This document shows positions 7,601-13,513 of a stretch of DNA of 27,274 nucleotides, in pieces (position 1 is the first letter of the stretch; each line of letters starts with the position of its first letter). The notes beneath the pieces are model-generated. The model was not told where the DNA came from. It did no database searches and saw only the letters and a list, made by a program, of their open reading frames with translations. Origin of the DNA: an uncultured Collinsella sp. (GTDB lineage Bacteria; Actinomycetota; Coriobacteriia; Coriobacteriales; Coriobacteriaceae); the NCBI GenBank assembly GCA_900549135.1, contig URNI01000013.1, positions 1-27,274 of the forward strand, in the 5' to 3' direction. Position numbers and translations under genes: made by a program.

Positions 7601-9929
7601 CACCTTCGACCTGAAGGACGCTGCCGGCAACGTGCTCGACACCGCGAAGAACGATGCAAACGGCAAGGTCAGCTTCACGCGCGAGTTCCAGCTCTCCGAC
7701 TTGGGCGGCGCCGCGAGCAAGGACTTCACCTACACCATCGTGGAGCAGCCGGGCGCGGAGCCGGGCATGGTCTATGACAGCCATCCCCTCACCTATACGG
7801 TGACGGTCACGGACGGCGGGAACGGAGCACTGAATGCGAAGGCGATCGTGACGAGCGCATCCGGCTCGGATACCTTCACCAACACCTACCAGCCGGCCGC
7901 GACCGGCCTGGCCCTCGGTGCGCAGAAGAGCTATGTGAAGAAGGACGACAACACGCCGATCGTCCCCAAGTGCGGCGAGTTCACCTTCGATGTGTACGAG
8001 GGCAACCTGACGGCTGAGCAGCTTGCCAGCGCCAAGCCCGTCCGGACCGCGACCAACGGCGCGGACGGAAGTGTTAACTTCGACGCCTTCTCCTACGCGA
8101 AGCCGGGCACGCACGAGTACACCATCGTGGAGCGGAAGGGTGATCTGGCCTACGTGACCTACGACGCCGCGGTGCACCATGCCGTGGTGACGGTTGCGGA
8201 CAATGCCGGCACGCTGCAGGCGAGCGTCGCCTACGACGGCACGAATGTCACGAAGCCCAGCTTCACCAACACCTACGAGGCACAGGCGACGGACTCCGGC
8301 GCGATCGCCCTCACCAAGAGCGTTGACGTGCACGACGGCAGCTATCAGCTAAAGGCGGGAGACTTCGCCTTCGAGCTGGTGGGGTCTGACGGCTCGGTGA
8401 TCCAGACCCAGAAGAACGATGCGCACGGCAAGGTTGCCTTCGACAAGCTGACCTTCGACCATGCGGGCACCTTTACCTACACGGTCCGCGAGGTGCAGCC
8501 GACGGGGGACGCGCCGGGCGTGCCGGGCGTGACCTACACCGGCAAGACGTACACCCTGACCTACGTGGTGAAGGACAACAACGACGGCAAGCTGGCGGTA
8601 GAGAGCTCCACGGCGAAGCCGAGCAAGGGCACCGAGAACGGCGTCACCCCCAACACCATGACGTTTGCGAACAGCTACCAGCCGGGCGCGACCTCCTACC
8701 AGATCTCCGGCATCAAGGTGCTTGAGAATACCGATTTGGCCACCATGCGGACGCCCGCCGATGGCGAGTTCACGTTCGCGCTGATTGACTCGGCCACCGG
8801 GCGGGAGATTGACCGGACCACGAACGCGGGTATCGCGTTTACCTTCAAGGCCATCTCGTACACCGCAACTGGTTCGCATGCGTACCAGGTGAAGGAGGTT
8901 GCGGGCCAAGATGGCACCATCACTTACAGCGATGCGGTGCTGGACGTAACGGTGAACGTGACCGATGACGGCAGCGGCCAGCTGACCGCGACGGCGAACA
9001 AGACGGCTGCGGATCTGACCTTCACCAACACCTACACGCCGACGGCAACGACGGCGACGATTACCGGAACGAAGGCTCTGACCGGCCGCGACCTGGCCGA
9101 GGGTGAGTTCTTCTTCGACCTGAAGGACGCCGACGGTAACGTGGTGCAGACGGTGCAGAACGGCGCCGACGGCACGTTCGGCTTCGCGCCGCTGCAGCTG
9201 GACAAGGTGGGGACGTACGTCTACACCGTGTCCGAGTGGGCAGGGGCGACGGCGAACGGCGTCACCTACGACACGACGGTCTTTACCGCGACGGTGACGG
9301 TGACGGAGAATGCGGAGACGCACGCGCTGGAGGCGCAGGTTGCCTACAGCAAGGGCGGCAAGGCTGCGGATGCGGTGGCGTTCAGCAACAGTTACGCGCC
9401 GGCCGCGACTGAGGTGAAGCTGGGGGCCTCCAAGGTGCTGAGCGGCGAGGACCTGAAGGAAGGGCAGTTCTCCTTCCAGCTGAAGGATGCCGACGGTAAG
9501 GTGCTGCAGACCGCAAAGAACGCGGCGGACGGCACGGTGGGCTTCGAGGCGATCTCGTACGACAAGCCCGGAACGTACGCCTACAGCATCTCCGAGGTGG
9601 ACGACGGTCAGAAGAACGTGACGTACGACGCGGCCGAGCACCGGGTAACGGTGACGGTGACGGACGACGGTGCGGGCCATCTGGTGGCGACGGTAACCTA
9701 TGACGGCGCCGTGGCGCCGGTGTTCAAGAACACGTACACGCCGCCGACCACCCCGCCGACGGAGCCGCCCACCAATCCGCCGAGCAAGTCACCGGTGCCG
9801 AAGGAGGAGAAGCCGGGTCTGCCGTATACGGGCGATACCAGCTTGTCGCCGATGGCCCTGGGTGGCATCGCGGGCGGCGCGGTGGTGCTAATCGCCGCAG
9901 GCGTTATCCTGCGGCGCCGGAACCGGTAG
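1647..9929 (+). CDS. Giant LPXTG-anchored, multi-domain pilin-like surface adhesin
   Basis: From ATG 1647 the product has 2,760 residues. An N-terminal leader of about 37 residues precedes a classical signal peptide (basic MSCGRRRG, hydrophobic AIVLALAVALTASFF, cleavage near AEA-E). Next comes a fibro-slime-type domain (about residues 90-390; FAGDDDVWVFID, GDIGGIH and FFYLERG motifs), then prealbumin-like/SpaA-type domains (IIKFDQDGG..., KTDTEGKPVDGAKFALY, FLKEVSAPEGF). About fourteen 110-130-residue repeats (about residues 946-2698) follow, each with a Lys strand (xxTKxLxG), a Glu strand (YTIxE) and a terminal TFTNTY Asn, as in Spy0128/FctA-like domains with Lys-Asn isopeptide bonds. The C-terminus has a Pro-rich linker, LPYTGD (residue 2725 on), a membrane helix and RRRNR, so the protein should be anchored to the cell wall by sortase. 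No sortase or second pilin lies nearby, which suggests a monomeric stalk rather than a polymerised pilus. The ligand is unknown. Alternative starts are TTG 1563 and ATG 1758. Confidence 0.9.
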   Translation: MQELREMTSRLVNIATGGGCLSRELPGEHRPRERWSVMSCGRRRGLRPVSPYAIVLALAVALTASFFLPLRAEAEISDHTVPTISPSGTTINLFDYWVNPDNHLSVSGNGGINKNHRFQFKDQGASEELNKYTGGSRVRTGIVNNVLAGGYPKLTNCWEGESFGYLFDSSVQTGKISHMGVTGLLQAKGGYYEYDSSRNYAAYNANKNAFDVYNAAGVMQAGAEPHSVGQFFPFDAADEVFKEEDGKLVPNGITSQNNGPLNHYFGLSMSSRFVQPKDGKTNADKPMTFEFAGDDDVWVFIDDVLVGDIGGIHTSAKLTIDFQTGEIKVNDSPDGTLLSKFQEAKQDTTKGFKGNTFADGTNHTLKFFYLERGATDSNMRLKFNLVTVPESDIIKFDQDGGLVEGAQFALYKTDESFADTTANPNNLLGSGTTNANGQLTLTNKADNGVINFDDLYKEYHYKYYLLKETKAPNGYRSSLTATDGSMQLEYVPGSDKNDAGGVIINRGGMDAGSVVWKTGAFAAAKETITAPPTVYKANNDLTKSNETVKLDSGILFAVVLKRDKSAGADIKDQNNWYAVSGDPSTGAGYTLAENPSKAGAIEAAKKDLHAFTLNTSGQYQVEIQNLPGDISKYYYLLSGNDRKNAEYTVAIYHTKASSIGDATPENTVHVYSDDIADGTNFKRQFATRLLVTNIQNRLFVQKTDTEGKPVDGAKFALYTSSQVTTENGKVMLNGERTPYDTLTTGSVDYPVLLEGAGIFPNTSNGNRPLVKGTYFLKEVSAPEGFLLNDTLTKVIVDDYGVHADAGTDDDGVSTFVGPGALMKSLGQFGAEGDIDNTLTWIKGQRQTSDGKLDGNDNLSWNNDAKGGEDEVHLKYGANGRVYQYGPTEEGKPYRLETETGWIRMGIMQDERPKGTTSKGARANLGDMNLNALFTGATCVRVANEREASLEVTKKVVVPNGLTGNKDAKFTFKFTVPDGKTYKAAVFKNAGAASEKQVGDMFDLTNGREQTITAGQTIRVYGLAEYDAYTVQELTGTDKMPAGFTLTKREQGGNALSGEGDSISGTIAKQNADGTLADANKLVFTNTYSVKSPVTLTNAFWAQKVLQGRDWKDGDSFKIYLRADKGTPMADGAENAPVSGMKQVVKTVENGDKFDFGEIEYTKPGTYTYLIAEATPSQNDASWLPGFGYSSASYRVTVTVSDNGDGTLSQPAVKMEQTYTDDGVSHEDNPIKVADKIAKITNTYRPKGTSVTLKAKKRFTGGELAGNDFTFQLLDNDGKELQAVQNDKDGKVAFAAIDYATPGDHDYAIKEVAGNDSTIVYDAKDVKVHVKVTDEKGELKAVATYDGEKAVPTFTNSKPTADATIEATKTLRGKDLTAGAFTFGLYQGDTTTVDPIQTVQNDKDGKIKLILTGLTIGEYDYTLKEVAGGDSTITYDSTAVKVHVSVKADGDKAKATVTYDDRNDAPTFTNKYQPAETSATLTAKKSYVKSDNTQATLKGGEFTFDLYEGDLTAEQLKGKQPIQTAENGEDGTVAFPTIDYTKAGEYKYTIAEQKGNLSHVTYDATVHHAVVTVVDNAGQLEASVTYDDGKTDAPTFKNTYDATGSVELTATKVVAVAPGFTHDTKLKGGEYTFELKDADGKVLDTAKNEADGTVKFTRKFTLSNLGGAASKDFTYTIAEKPGTEPGMVYDTHALIYKVTVADDGIGSLTATPQVTSGDKTFTNTYHPKETSVTLKATKHFTGGELAGGDFTFQLLDKDGNVIQTVQNDKDGKVAFQAISYDTPGDHDYTIKEVAGNDPTVVYDTKDVKVHIKVSDEKGELKATATYDGEADVPTFTNSKPTTDVTVEATKILTGKDLTADAFTFGLYDQAGNEVAKGTNDRGGKVELAVKNLNLGEYDYTLKEEKAGQTVDGVAYDAKEVKVHVKVEQNQGDNNKTKVTVTYDGAATAPTFNNTYDAKGSVTLTATKTIKVADGFDHTTKPADGEFTFDLKDAAGNVLDTAKNDANGKVSFTREFQLSDLGGAASKDFTYTIVEQPGAEPGMVYDSHPLTYTVTVTDGGNGALNAKAIVTSASGSDTFTNTYQPAATGLALGAQKSYVKKDDNTPIVPKCGEFTFDVYEGNLTAEQLASAKPVRTATNGADGSVNFDAFSYAKPGTHEYTIVERKGDLAYVTYDAAVHHAVVTVADNAGTLQASVAYDGTNVTKPSFTNTYEAQATDSGAIALTKSVDVHDGSYQLKAGDFAFELVGSDGSVIQTQKNDAHGKVAFDKLTFDHAGTFTYTVREVQPTGDAPGVPGVTYTGKTYTLTYVVKDNNDGKLAVESSTAKPSKGTENGVTPNTMTFANSYQPGATSYQISGIKVLENTDLATMRTPADGEFTFALIDSATGREIDRTTNAGIAFTFKAISYTATGSHAYQVKEVAGQDGTITYSDAVLDVTVNVTDDGSGQLTATANKTAADLTFTNTYTPTATTATITGTKALTGRDLAEGEFFFDLKDADGNVVQTVQNGADGTFGFAPLQLDKVGTYVYTVSEWAGATANGVTYDTTVFTATVTVTENAETHALEAQVAYSKGGKAADAVAFSNSYAPAATEVKLGASKVLSGEDLKEGQFSFQLKDADGKVLQTAKNAADGTVGFEAISYDKPGTYAYSISEVDDGQKNVTYDAAEHRVTVTVTDDGAGHLVATVTYDGAVAPVFKNTYTPPTTPPTEPPTNPPSKSPVPKEEKPGLPYTGDTSLSPMALGGIAGGAVVLIAAGVILRRRNR
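1695..1703 (+). repeat. Nine-G homopolymer tract inside the 5' coding region (candidate phase-variation switch)
   Basis: The run reads ACC-GGG-GGG-GGG-TGT, 16 codons after ATG 1647 and before the signal peptide. At nine G the giant frame is open. With eight G the next codons read GGT GTC TAA (stop). With ten G translation stops at the TGA now at 1727-1729. Such tracts slip during replication and give ON/OFF surface-protein expression in other bacteria. Confidence 0.7.
5388..7890 (+). repeat. Duplicated four-domain block within the stalk repeats
   Basis: Seven to eight pilin-type repeats fall into two related sets. Domains starting at 5388 (TSVTLKAKKRFTGGELAG) and 5721 (EATKTLRGKDLTA) are near copies of those at 6825 (TSVTLKATKHFTGGELAG) and 7164 (EATKILTGKDLTA). 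The domain at 6447 (GFTHDT) matches that at 7512 (GFDHTT). The domain at 6069 (KKSYVKSDNTQ) matches the one at 7893 (QKSYVKKDDNT), just past this span. In the second set the last two domain types are in the opposite order. Confidence 0.8.
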
Positions 9930-9957
9930 CTACGGCGGCCGAGAAGGGCTTTGATTG

Positions 9958-9996
9958 AGGGCGGGTGGTCGCAGGGCGCGGCCGCTCGCCCTTTTT
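9958..9996 (+). terminator. Intrinsic terminator of the giant surface-protein gene
   Basis: A 15-bp stem (9958-9972 with 9978-9992, three G-U pairs) with a 5-nt loop AGGGC is followed by a T run at 92-96 of the same hundred. It begins 29 bp after the stop codon. Confidence 0.9.
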
Positions 9997-10046
9997 GGTG
10001 AAAGGCTATGTTAACCCGCCGTTTGCACGTCCGGCTCCGGATGGAA

Positions 10047-10130
10047 CTAGTACTCCGGCTCCATCATCTTCTTCCAGGTCTTCCTGTAGCGCCCGTCCTC
10101 GAGCTGCTCGCGCATGAGCGGTGTCCTGTT
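10047..10130 (-). pseudogene. Minus-strand 3' gene remnant abutting the right repeat
   Basis: Read on the minus strand from 10130 to 10047, 27 sense codons end in TAG. The peptide begins NRTPLMREQLEDGRYRKTWK and ends with KMMEPEY. Its charged, coding-like composition and clean stop suggest the C-terminus of a lost gene. Homology to the left stops exactly where the 61-bp repeat begins. I do not recognise the family. The similarity to coding sequence could be chance. Confidence 0.4.
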
Positions 10131-10191
10131 CCCGTCGCGCCTACCTCCAAGGCATCCGCTTCCTCATCGCCCTGCTCCACACGCTCTAGAA
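10131..10191 (+). repeat. Right copy of 61-bp perfect direct repeat (att-like)
   Basis: Identical over all 61 bases to 1401-1461, the 3' end of the M20 gene. Here it is not attached to any peptidase coding sequence. It is preceded by the minus-strand remnant and followed by the 32-bp-spaced repeats. Confidence 0.95.
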
Positions 10192-10192
10192 G

Positions 10193-10288
10193 CCCGGAAA
10201 AGCTGCACGAAGCAGCCATCTGGACCCGGAAAAGCTGCAAATCTAGGCCAAATACACCCGGAAAAGCTGCAAACCGCAGGTGAAGGAG
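10193..10288 (+). repeat. Three 15-bp direct repeats at exact 32-bp spacing
   Basis: CCCGGAAAAGCTGCA occurs at 10193, 10225 and 10257. The 17 bp between copies are unrelated. The even spacing of about three helical turns puts the copies on one DNA face, as in protein-binding arrays. The repeat is too short and the array too small for CRISPR. Confidence 0.7.
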
Positions 10289-10491
10289 TTACATTCCGTG
10301 CGGGTTATATGCAGGTATGCCTGCGCACGCTATCATGTATGGGTTAGACCGCAACTATGTACCCCATACGCGAAGGGATGCGCATGTATCTGAAGATCGA
10401 CATGTTCTAGCTGGGCTTACCCCCGCAGTGGCGCCGCGCGCCCCATCAACTCTGCCGATTTTCACCTTCACGCACATAAAGGAGTCCCGCC
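10289..10491. other. Intergenic leader before prfA
   Basis: No gene of convincing length lies between the 32-bp repeats and prfA. There is a small hairpin (GCAGG TATG CCTGC, about 10311-10324). A 17-codon open frame near 10357 has no good ribosome binding site. The prfA promoter must lie here, but I cannot assign its elements with confidence. Confidence 0.4.
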
Positions 10492-11559
10492 ATGCGCGAC
10501 AAGCTCGAAAAGATTATTAAGGCCTACGAGGAGCTCGAGAAGAAGCTCTCCGACCCGGCCGTCGCCTCCGACATCAAGGAGTTCACGCGTCTCAACAAGG
10601 AGTACGCACACCAGTCCGACCTCATCGCCGCCTCGCGCGAGTACATCGGCGCGCTCGATGACATCGAGGCCGCCAAGGAGATGCTCCGCGACACCAGCGA
10701 TGCGGACGAGAAGGAGATGCTCCAGATGGACATCTCCGAGAACGAGGAAAAGCTCCCACAGCTCGAGGAAGACATCAAGTACATGCTCATCCCGAGCGAC
10801 CCCAACGACGACAAGAACACCATCGTCGAGATCCGCTCCGCCGCCGGTGGCGACGAGGCCGCCATCTTTGCCGGCGATCTGTACAAGATGTACCAGCGCT
10901 TCTGCGAGTCGCGTGGTTGGAAGACCACGGTGCTCGATTCCAGCCCCAGCGAGGCTGGCGGCTTTAAGTCCATCGAGTTCAAGGTCGAGGGCGACCGCGT
11001 CTACTCCGTCATGAAGTTCGAGTCCGGCGTGCACCGCGTCCAGCGCGTTCCCAAGACCGAGTCCCAGGGCCGTATCCAAACCTCCACGGCAACCGTCGCC
11101 GTACTTCCCGAGGCCGAGGAGATCGACGTCCAGATCAACCAGTCCGACCTGCGCATCGATACTTACTGCGCTTCGGGCCCTGGCGGTCAGTGCGTTAACA
11201 CCACCTACTCCGCCGTGCGTATCACCCACCTGCCCACCAACACCGTGGTGCAGTCGCAGGAACAGCGCTCCCAGATCCAGAACCGCGAGGTCTGCATGCA
11301 GATGCTACGCGCCCGCCTCTACGAGATGGAGCTCGAGAAGCAGCAGGCAGAGCTCGGTGCCGAGCGCCAGAGCCAGATCGGCCACGGCAACCGTTCCGAG
11401 AAGATCCGCACCTACAACCAGCCCCAGGACCGCGTGACCGACCACCGCATCGGTTTCAACTCCACCTACAACGGCGTCCTTCTGGGCGATCAGCTCGGCA
11501 CCGTCATCGAGGCGCTCGCCGCCGCCGAGCGAGCCGAGAAGCTGGCGCAGGCCGTGTAG
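10492..11559 (+). CDS. prfA: Peptide chain release factor 1
   Basis: RF1 recognises UAA and UAG stop codons on the ribosome and triggers peptide release. The 355-residue product has the usual length and order: N-terminal helical domain, the codon-reading tripeptide P-x-T as PKT (residues 187-189, within VQRVPKTESQGRIQTSTATVAVLPE-like sequence), then the catalytic GGQ (231-233) in the segment SGPGGQCVNTTYSAVRI. Presence of PxT rather than SPF makes it RF1, not RF2. The residue after GGQ is Cys where many RF1s have His or Ser. AAAGGAG lies 8 nt before the ATG. The usual partner prmC, which methylates the GGQ glutamine, is the next gene. Confidence 0.96.
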   Translation: MRDKLEKIIKAYEELEKKLSDPAVASDIKEFTRLNKEYAHQSDLIAASREYIGALDDIEAAKEMLRDTSDADEKEMLQMDISENEEKLPQLEEDIKYMLIPSDPNDDKNTIVEIRSAAGGDEAAIFAGDLYKMYQRFCESRGWKTTVLDSSPSEAGGFKSIEFKVEGDRVYSVMKFESGVHRVQRVPKTESQGRIQTSTATVAVLPEAEEIDVQINQSDLRIDTYCASGPGGQCVNTTYSAVRITHLPTNTVVQSQEQRSQIQNREVCMQMLRARLYEMELEKQQAELGAERQSQIGHGNRSEKIRTYNQPQDRVTDHRIGFNSTYNGVLLGDQLGTVIEALAAAERAEKLAQAV

Positions 11560-11564
11560 TAGGT

Positions 11565-11588
11565 TCCGCCGTTCTATCGAACGGCGGA
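11565..11588 (+). other. Perfect 10-bp hairpin just after prfA
   Basis: TCCGCCGTTC and GAACGGCGGA pair perfectly around a TATC loop, starting 6 bp after the stop codon. There is no T run, so it is more likely an mRNA 3'-end stabiliser or part of a two-hairpin terminator with 11638-11672. Confidence 0.6.
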
Positions 11589-11637
11589 CCGGCCGACGCT
11601 GCGCGGGCCGCATTTGGACAATCTGACGTTCAACTTC

Positions 11638-11672
11638 AAGGGCGCGACCAGAAGGTCAGCGCCCTTTCGTTT
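11638..11672 (+). terminator. Intrinsic terminator after prfA
   Basis: AAGGGCGC pairs with GCGCCCTT (11638-11645 with 11659-11666). An inner GACC/GGTC stem carries an AGAA tetraloop, with one bulged A. A T-rich tail TTTCGTTT begins in the stem end. Confidence 0.75.
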
Positions 11673-11774
11673 CACGTCACCTTGTCTCAAATGCGACCCG
11701 CTCGCTGTCCGTCCTCTACCTGCGGCGTTGCCTTGCTCCGGATGCGGTATGCTCAACCTGCGGCGCCTTAGAGA

Positions 11775-11803
11775 TAGTCATTGGGGACGTTCTTAAATGA
11801 CTA
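11775..11803. repeat. REP-like inverted repeat
   Basis: TAGTCATT and AATGACTA form 8-bp arms around GGGGACGTTCTTA. The size and arrangement resemble short repetitive palindromes scattered in actinobacterial intergenic DNA. Only one copy is present in this window. Confidence 0.4.
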
Positions 11804-11947
11804 GGTTGGGCACATTGCTTTGAGATGTTATTTAATCGGCTTTGATGGCCATTAAGCCGGCCACCTGCTCAAAGAAATTAGCGGCATTCATCTGCTATCG
11901 AAAATAATGCTCGAAAAAGCGTCCGAGAAGTCGCGGGGCGATTTTTG

Positions 11948-12055
11948 ATGGGTCGTGCGTCAAGCGATGTGGCAAGTTCTTGGTTAGATATTGGTCAGTT
12001 TTGGGTCAACCTTGCCAAAAGCTTGACGAATGCAGATTTAGACGTCGACGAATGA
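11948..12055 (+). CDS. Possible 35-aa small ORF (uncertain)
   Basis: ATG at 11948 opens 35 codons beginning MGRASSDVASSWLDIGQFWV and ending NADLDVDE. The frame stays open 22 codons upstream of the ATG without another ATG. The ribosome binding site is weak (GCGGGG, long spacing). The peptide looks amphipathic and coding-like, but I recognise no family. It could be the tail of a decayed gene or chance in AT-rich DNA. Confidence 0.2.
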   Translation: MGRASSDVASSWLDIGQFWVNLAKSLTNADLDVDE

Positions 12056-12119
12056 ACATTTCAGGCAGGTTCCAAGCAAAATTCTGGGCTGATTCTCGAT
12101 AATCGCCTTCAATCGTCCC

Positions 12120-12146
12120 TTGCCAAGCGCTGGCCTCGCGTACAAT
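12120..12146 (+). promoter_or_regulatory. Probable prmC promoter
   Basis: TTGCCA (12120-12125) and TACAAT (12141-12146) are separated by 15 bp, slightly short of optimal. They lie 49 bp before the prmC start codon. Confidence 0.45.
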
Positions 12147-12194
12147 CTGCTCCGACATTCGTGCGCCGCCCGGCGCTTAAGAGGGGAGGACCCC

Positions 12195-13445
12195 ATGGCA
12201 AACGAGATCTGGACCATCAAGCGTTGTCTCGAGTGGACCAAGGAGTACCTGGCCGAGCGCGGCGAGGAGCACCCCCGTCTTTCTGCCGAGTGGCTGCTCT
12301 GCGCTGCCACGGGTTTGGCACGCATCGACTTATATATGCACATGGACGAGACGCTTAACGCGGCCCAGCTCGAGACCATGCACGCGGCCGTTGTTCGTCG
12401 CGCTAAAGGTGAACCGCTGCAGTACATCACCGGTAGCACGCAGTTTCGCATGATCGACGTCGCGTGCGCCCCCGGTGTGCTCATCCCGCGCCCCGAGACC
12501 GAGATGCTCGTCGAAGAAGTTCTGAACTATCTGGATGCCGAGGTGCTAAGCCCCGAGGCCGCTGCCCGCCAGCGCGTGGAGCTGCCTTGGAACGATGAGG
12601 TCGAGCAGGCTCGCAAGGCCGAGGCCGCGCTGGCAGACGAACGGGCGACCGCCGAGCGCCGTGCCGCCAACCTGACGGCCGCCGATGAGGCTGCGCTGGG
12701 TAGCGACGTGCTCGGCAGCCGTGCCTATGCCGAGGAGCTGGCCGACCGCGAGGCCGAGGAAGCCGCCGCGCAGGCAGCAGAAGCCGAAGTCGCGGAAGCC
12801 GCCGAGTCCGAGCTCGACGAATACGGCATCGCCATCGAAGGCGCCGACCACGAGGCGTCTCTGACGGAGGATGCCGCCGCGCCCGCTCCGGTCGAGCCCC
12901 GCACTGCCCGCGTTCTCGAGGTCGGCTGCGGCACGGGCTGCATCTCGCTCTCCCTTGCCTGGGAGCGCCGCGGCCACGTTACCTGCACCGCCACCGATAT
13001 CGAGCCGCGCGCCATCGATCTGGCCACCAAAAACCGCGACGCCCTCGGCCTCACGGCAGATGAGGTTGCCTTTAGCCTCACCAACCTGGTGAGTTCCATT
13101 CCCCGCGAAGAGTGGGGCACCTTTGATGTGCTCGTCTCCAACCCGCCTTACATTCCGACCGAAGTCATGCGCTCGTTGCCGCACGAGGTCAAGGACTTTG
13201 AGCCCGACCTGGCGCTCGAGGGTGGTGCCGATGGCCTCGATATCTTCCGCCGCCTGCTCAATGCGGCGCCTTACATGCTGCGCGCCGGCGGCCTGTTTGC
13301 CTGCGAGCTCTACGAGGGTGCCCTCGATGCCGCGGCCGAGCTCTGCCGCCAGGCGGGCCTTTCGGACGTGCGCATCGTTCGCGACCTCACCGATCGCCCC
13401 CGCATCGTCCGAGCCATCGTCACCGAGCCCAAGCAGCGCCAGTAA
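12195..13445 (+). CDS. prmC: Release-factor glutamine N5-methyltransferase with a large acidic insert
   Basis: PrmC methylates the glutamine of the GGQ motif of release factors using S-adenosylmethionine. The ATG at 12195 follows GAGGGGAGGA by 4 nt and gives 416 residues, against roughly 280 for typical family members. The N-terminal helical domain ends with GVLIPRPETEMLVEEVL (to about residue 109). The methyltransferase domain has motif I VLEVGCGTGCISLSLA (about 240-255), ATDIEP, and the substrate-binding NPPY (316-319). Between them, about residues 113-236, is an Ala/Glu-rich segment (for example EEAAAQAAEAEVAEAAESE) that looks helical or disordered and has no family motif. Both functional halves look intact, so the enzyme should be active. 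It is transcribed separately from prfA. Confidence 0.93.
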   Translation: MANEIWTIKRCLEWTKEYLAERGEEHPRLSAEWLLCAATGLARIDLYMHMDETLNAAQLETMHAAVVRRAKGEPLQYITGSTQFRMIDVACAPGVLIPRPETEMLVEEVLNYLDAEVLSPEAAARQRVELPWNDEVEQARKAEAALADERATAERRAANLTAADEAALGSDVLGSRAYAEELADREAEEAAAQAAEAEVAEAAESELDEYGIAIEGADHEASLTEDAAAPAPVEPRTARVLEVGCGTGCISLSLAWERRGHVTCTATDIEPRAIDLATKNRDALGLTADEVAFSLTNLVSSIPREEWGTFDVLVSNPPYIPTEVMRSLPHEVKDFEPDLALEGGADGLDIFRRLLNAAPYMLRAGGLFACELYEGALDAAAELCRQAGLSDVRIVRDLTDRPRIVRAIVTEPKQRQ

Positions 13446-13459
13446 TATTTATTAACTGG

Positions 13460-13489
13460 TTAACAAAAATTATAAAGTAGTTTATAATT
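13460..13489 (+). promoter_or_regulatory. hicAB promoter with overlapping operator palindrome
   Basis: TTAACA (13460-13465) and TATAAT (13483-13488) are spaced 17 bp, a near-consensus sigma-A-type promoter. A perfect inverted repeat with 9-bp arms AATTATAAA/TTTATAATT and a GTAG centre (13468-13489) covers the -10 box. It is the likely autorepression site for the HicB or HicAB complex. A second small palindrome, TTAAC-TG-GTTAA, overlaps the -35 (13452-13463). Confidence 0.75.
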
Positions 13490-13513
13490 AGGACGGCTGA
13501 AAGAGGTCGGCCC

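Larger units (their letters stand above)
11673..12119. other. AT-richer intergenic region between prfA and prmC, no assured gene
   Basis: About 450 bp of visibly lower GC than the neighbours. It contains a short direct repeat ACCTGCGGCG (11718 and 11756), an 8-bp-arm inverted repeat at 11775-11803 and a weak 35-codon open frame at 11948-12055. Several frames give coding-like stretches that end quickly, which could mean a decayed gene or chance. No RNA gene is recognisable. Confidence 0.5.

Noticed and set aside
3972..9680. Very long open frames on the minus strand opposite the giant gene (up to about 440 codons)
   Set aside because: They mirror the codon structure of the GC-rich repetitive plus-strand gene, have no ribosome binding sites or recognisable domains, and repeat in step with its domains.
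10193..10288. A small CRISPR array
   Set aside because: Repeats are only 15 bp with 17-bp intervals, there are three copies, and no cas genes are nearby.
10008..10347. Two plus-strand open frames of 77-91 codons before prfA
   Set aside because: They run through the 61-bp repeat in a frame that is non-coding in the M20 gene and through the 15-bp repeats, and have no ribosome binding site.
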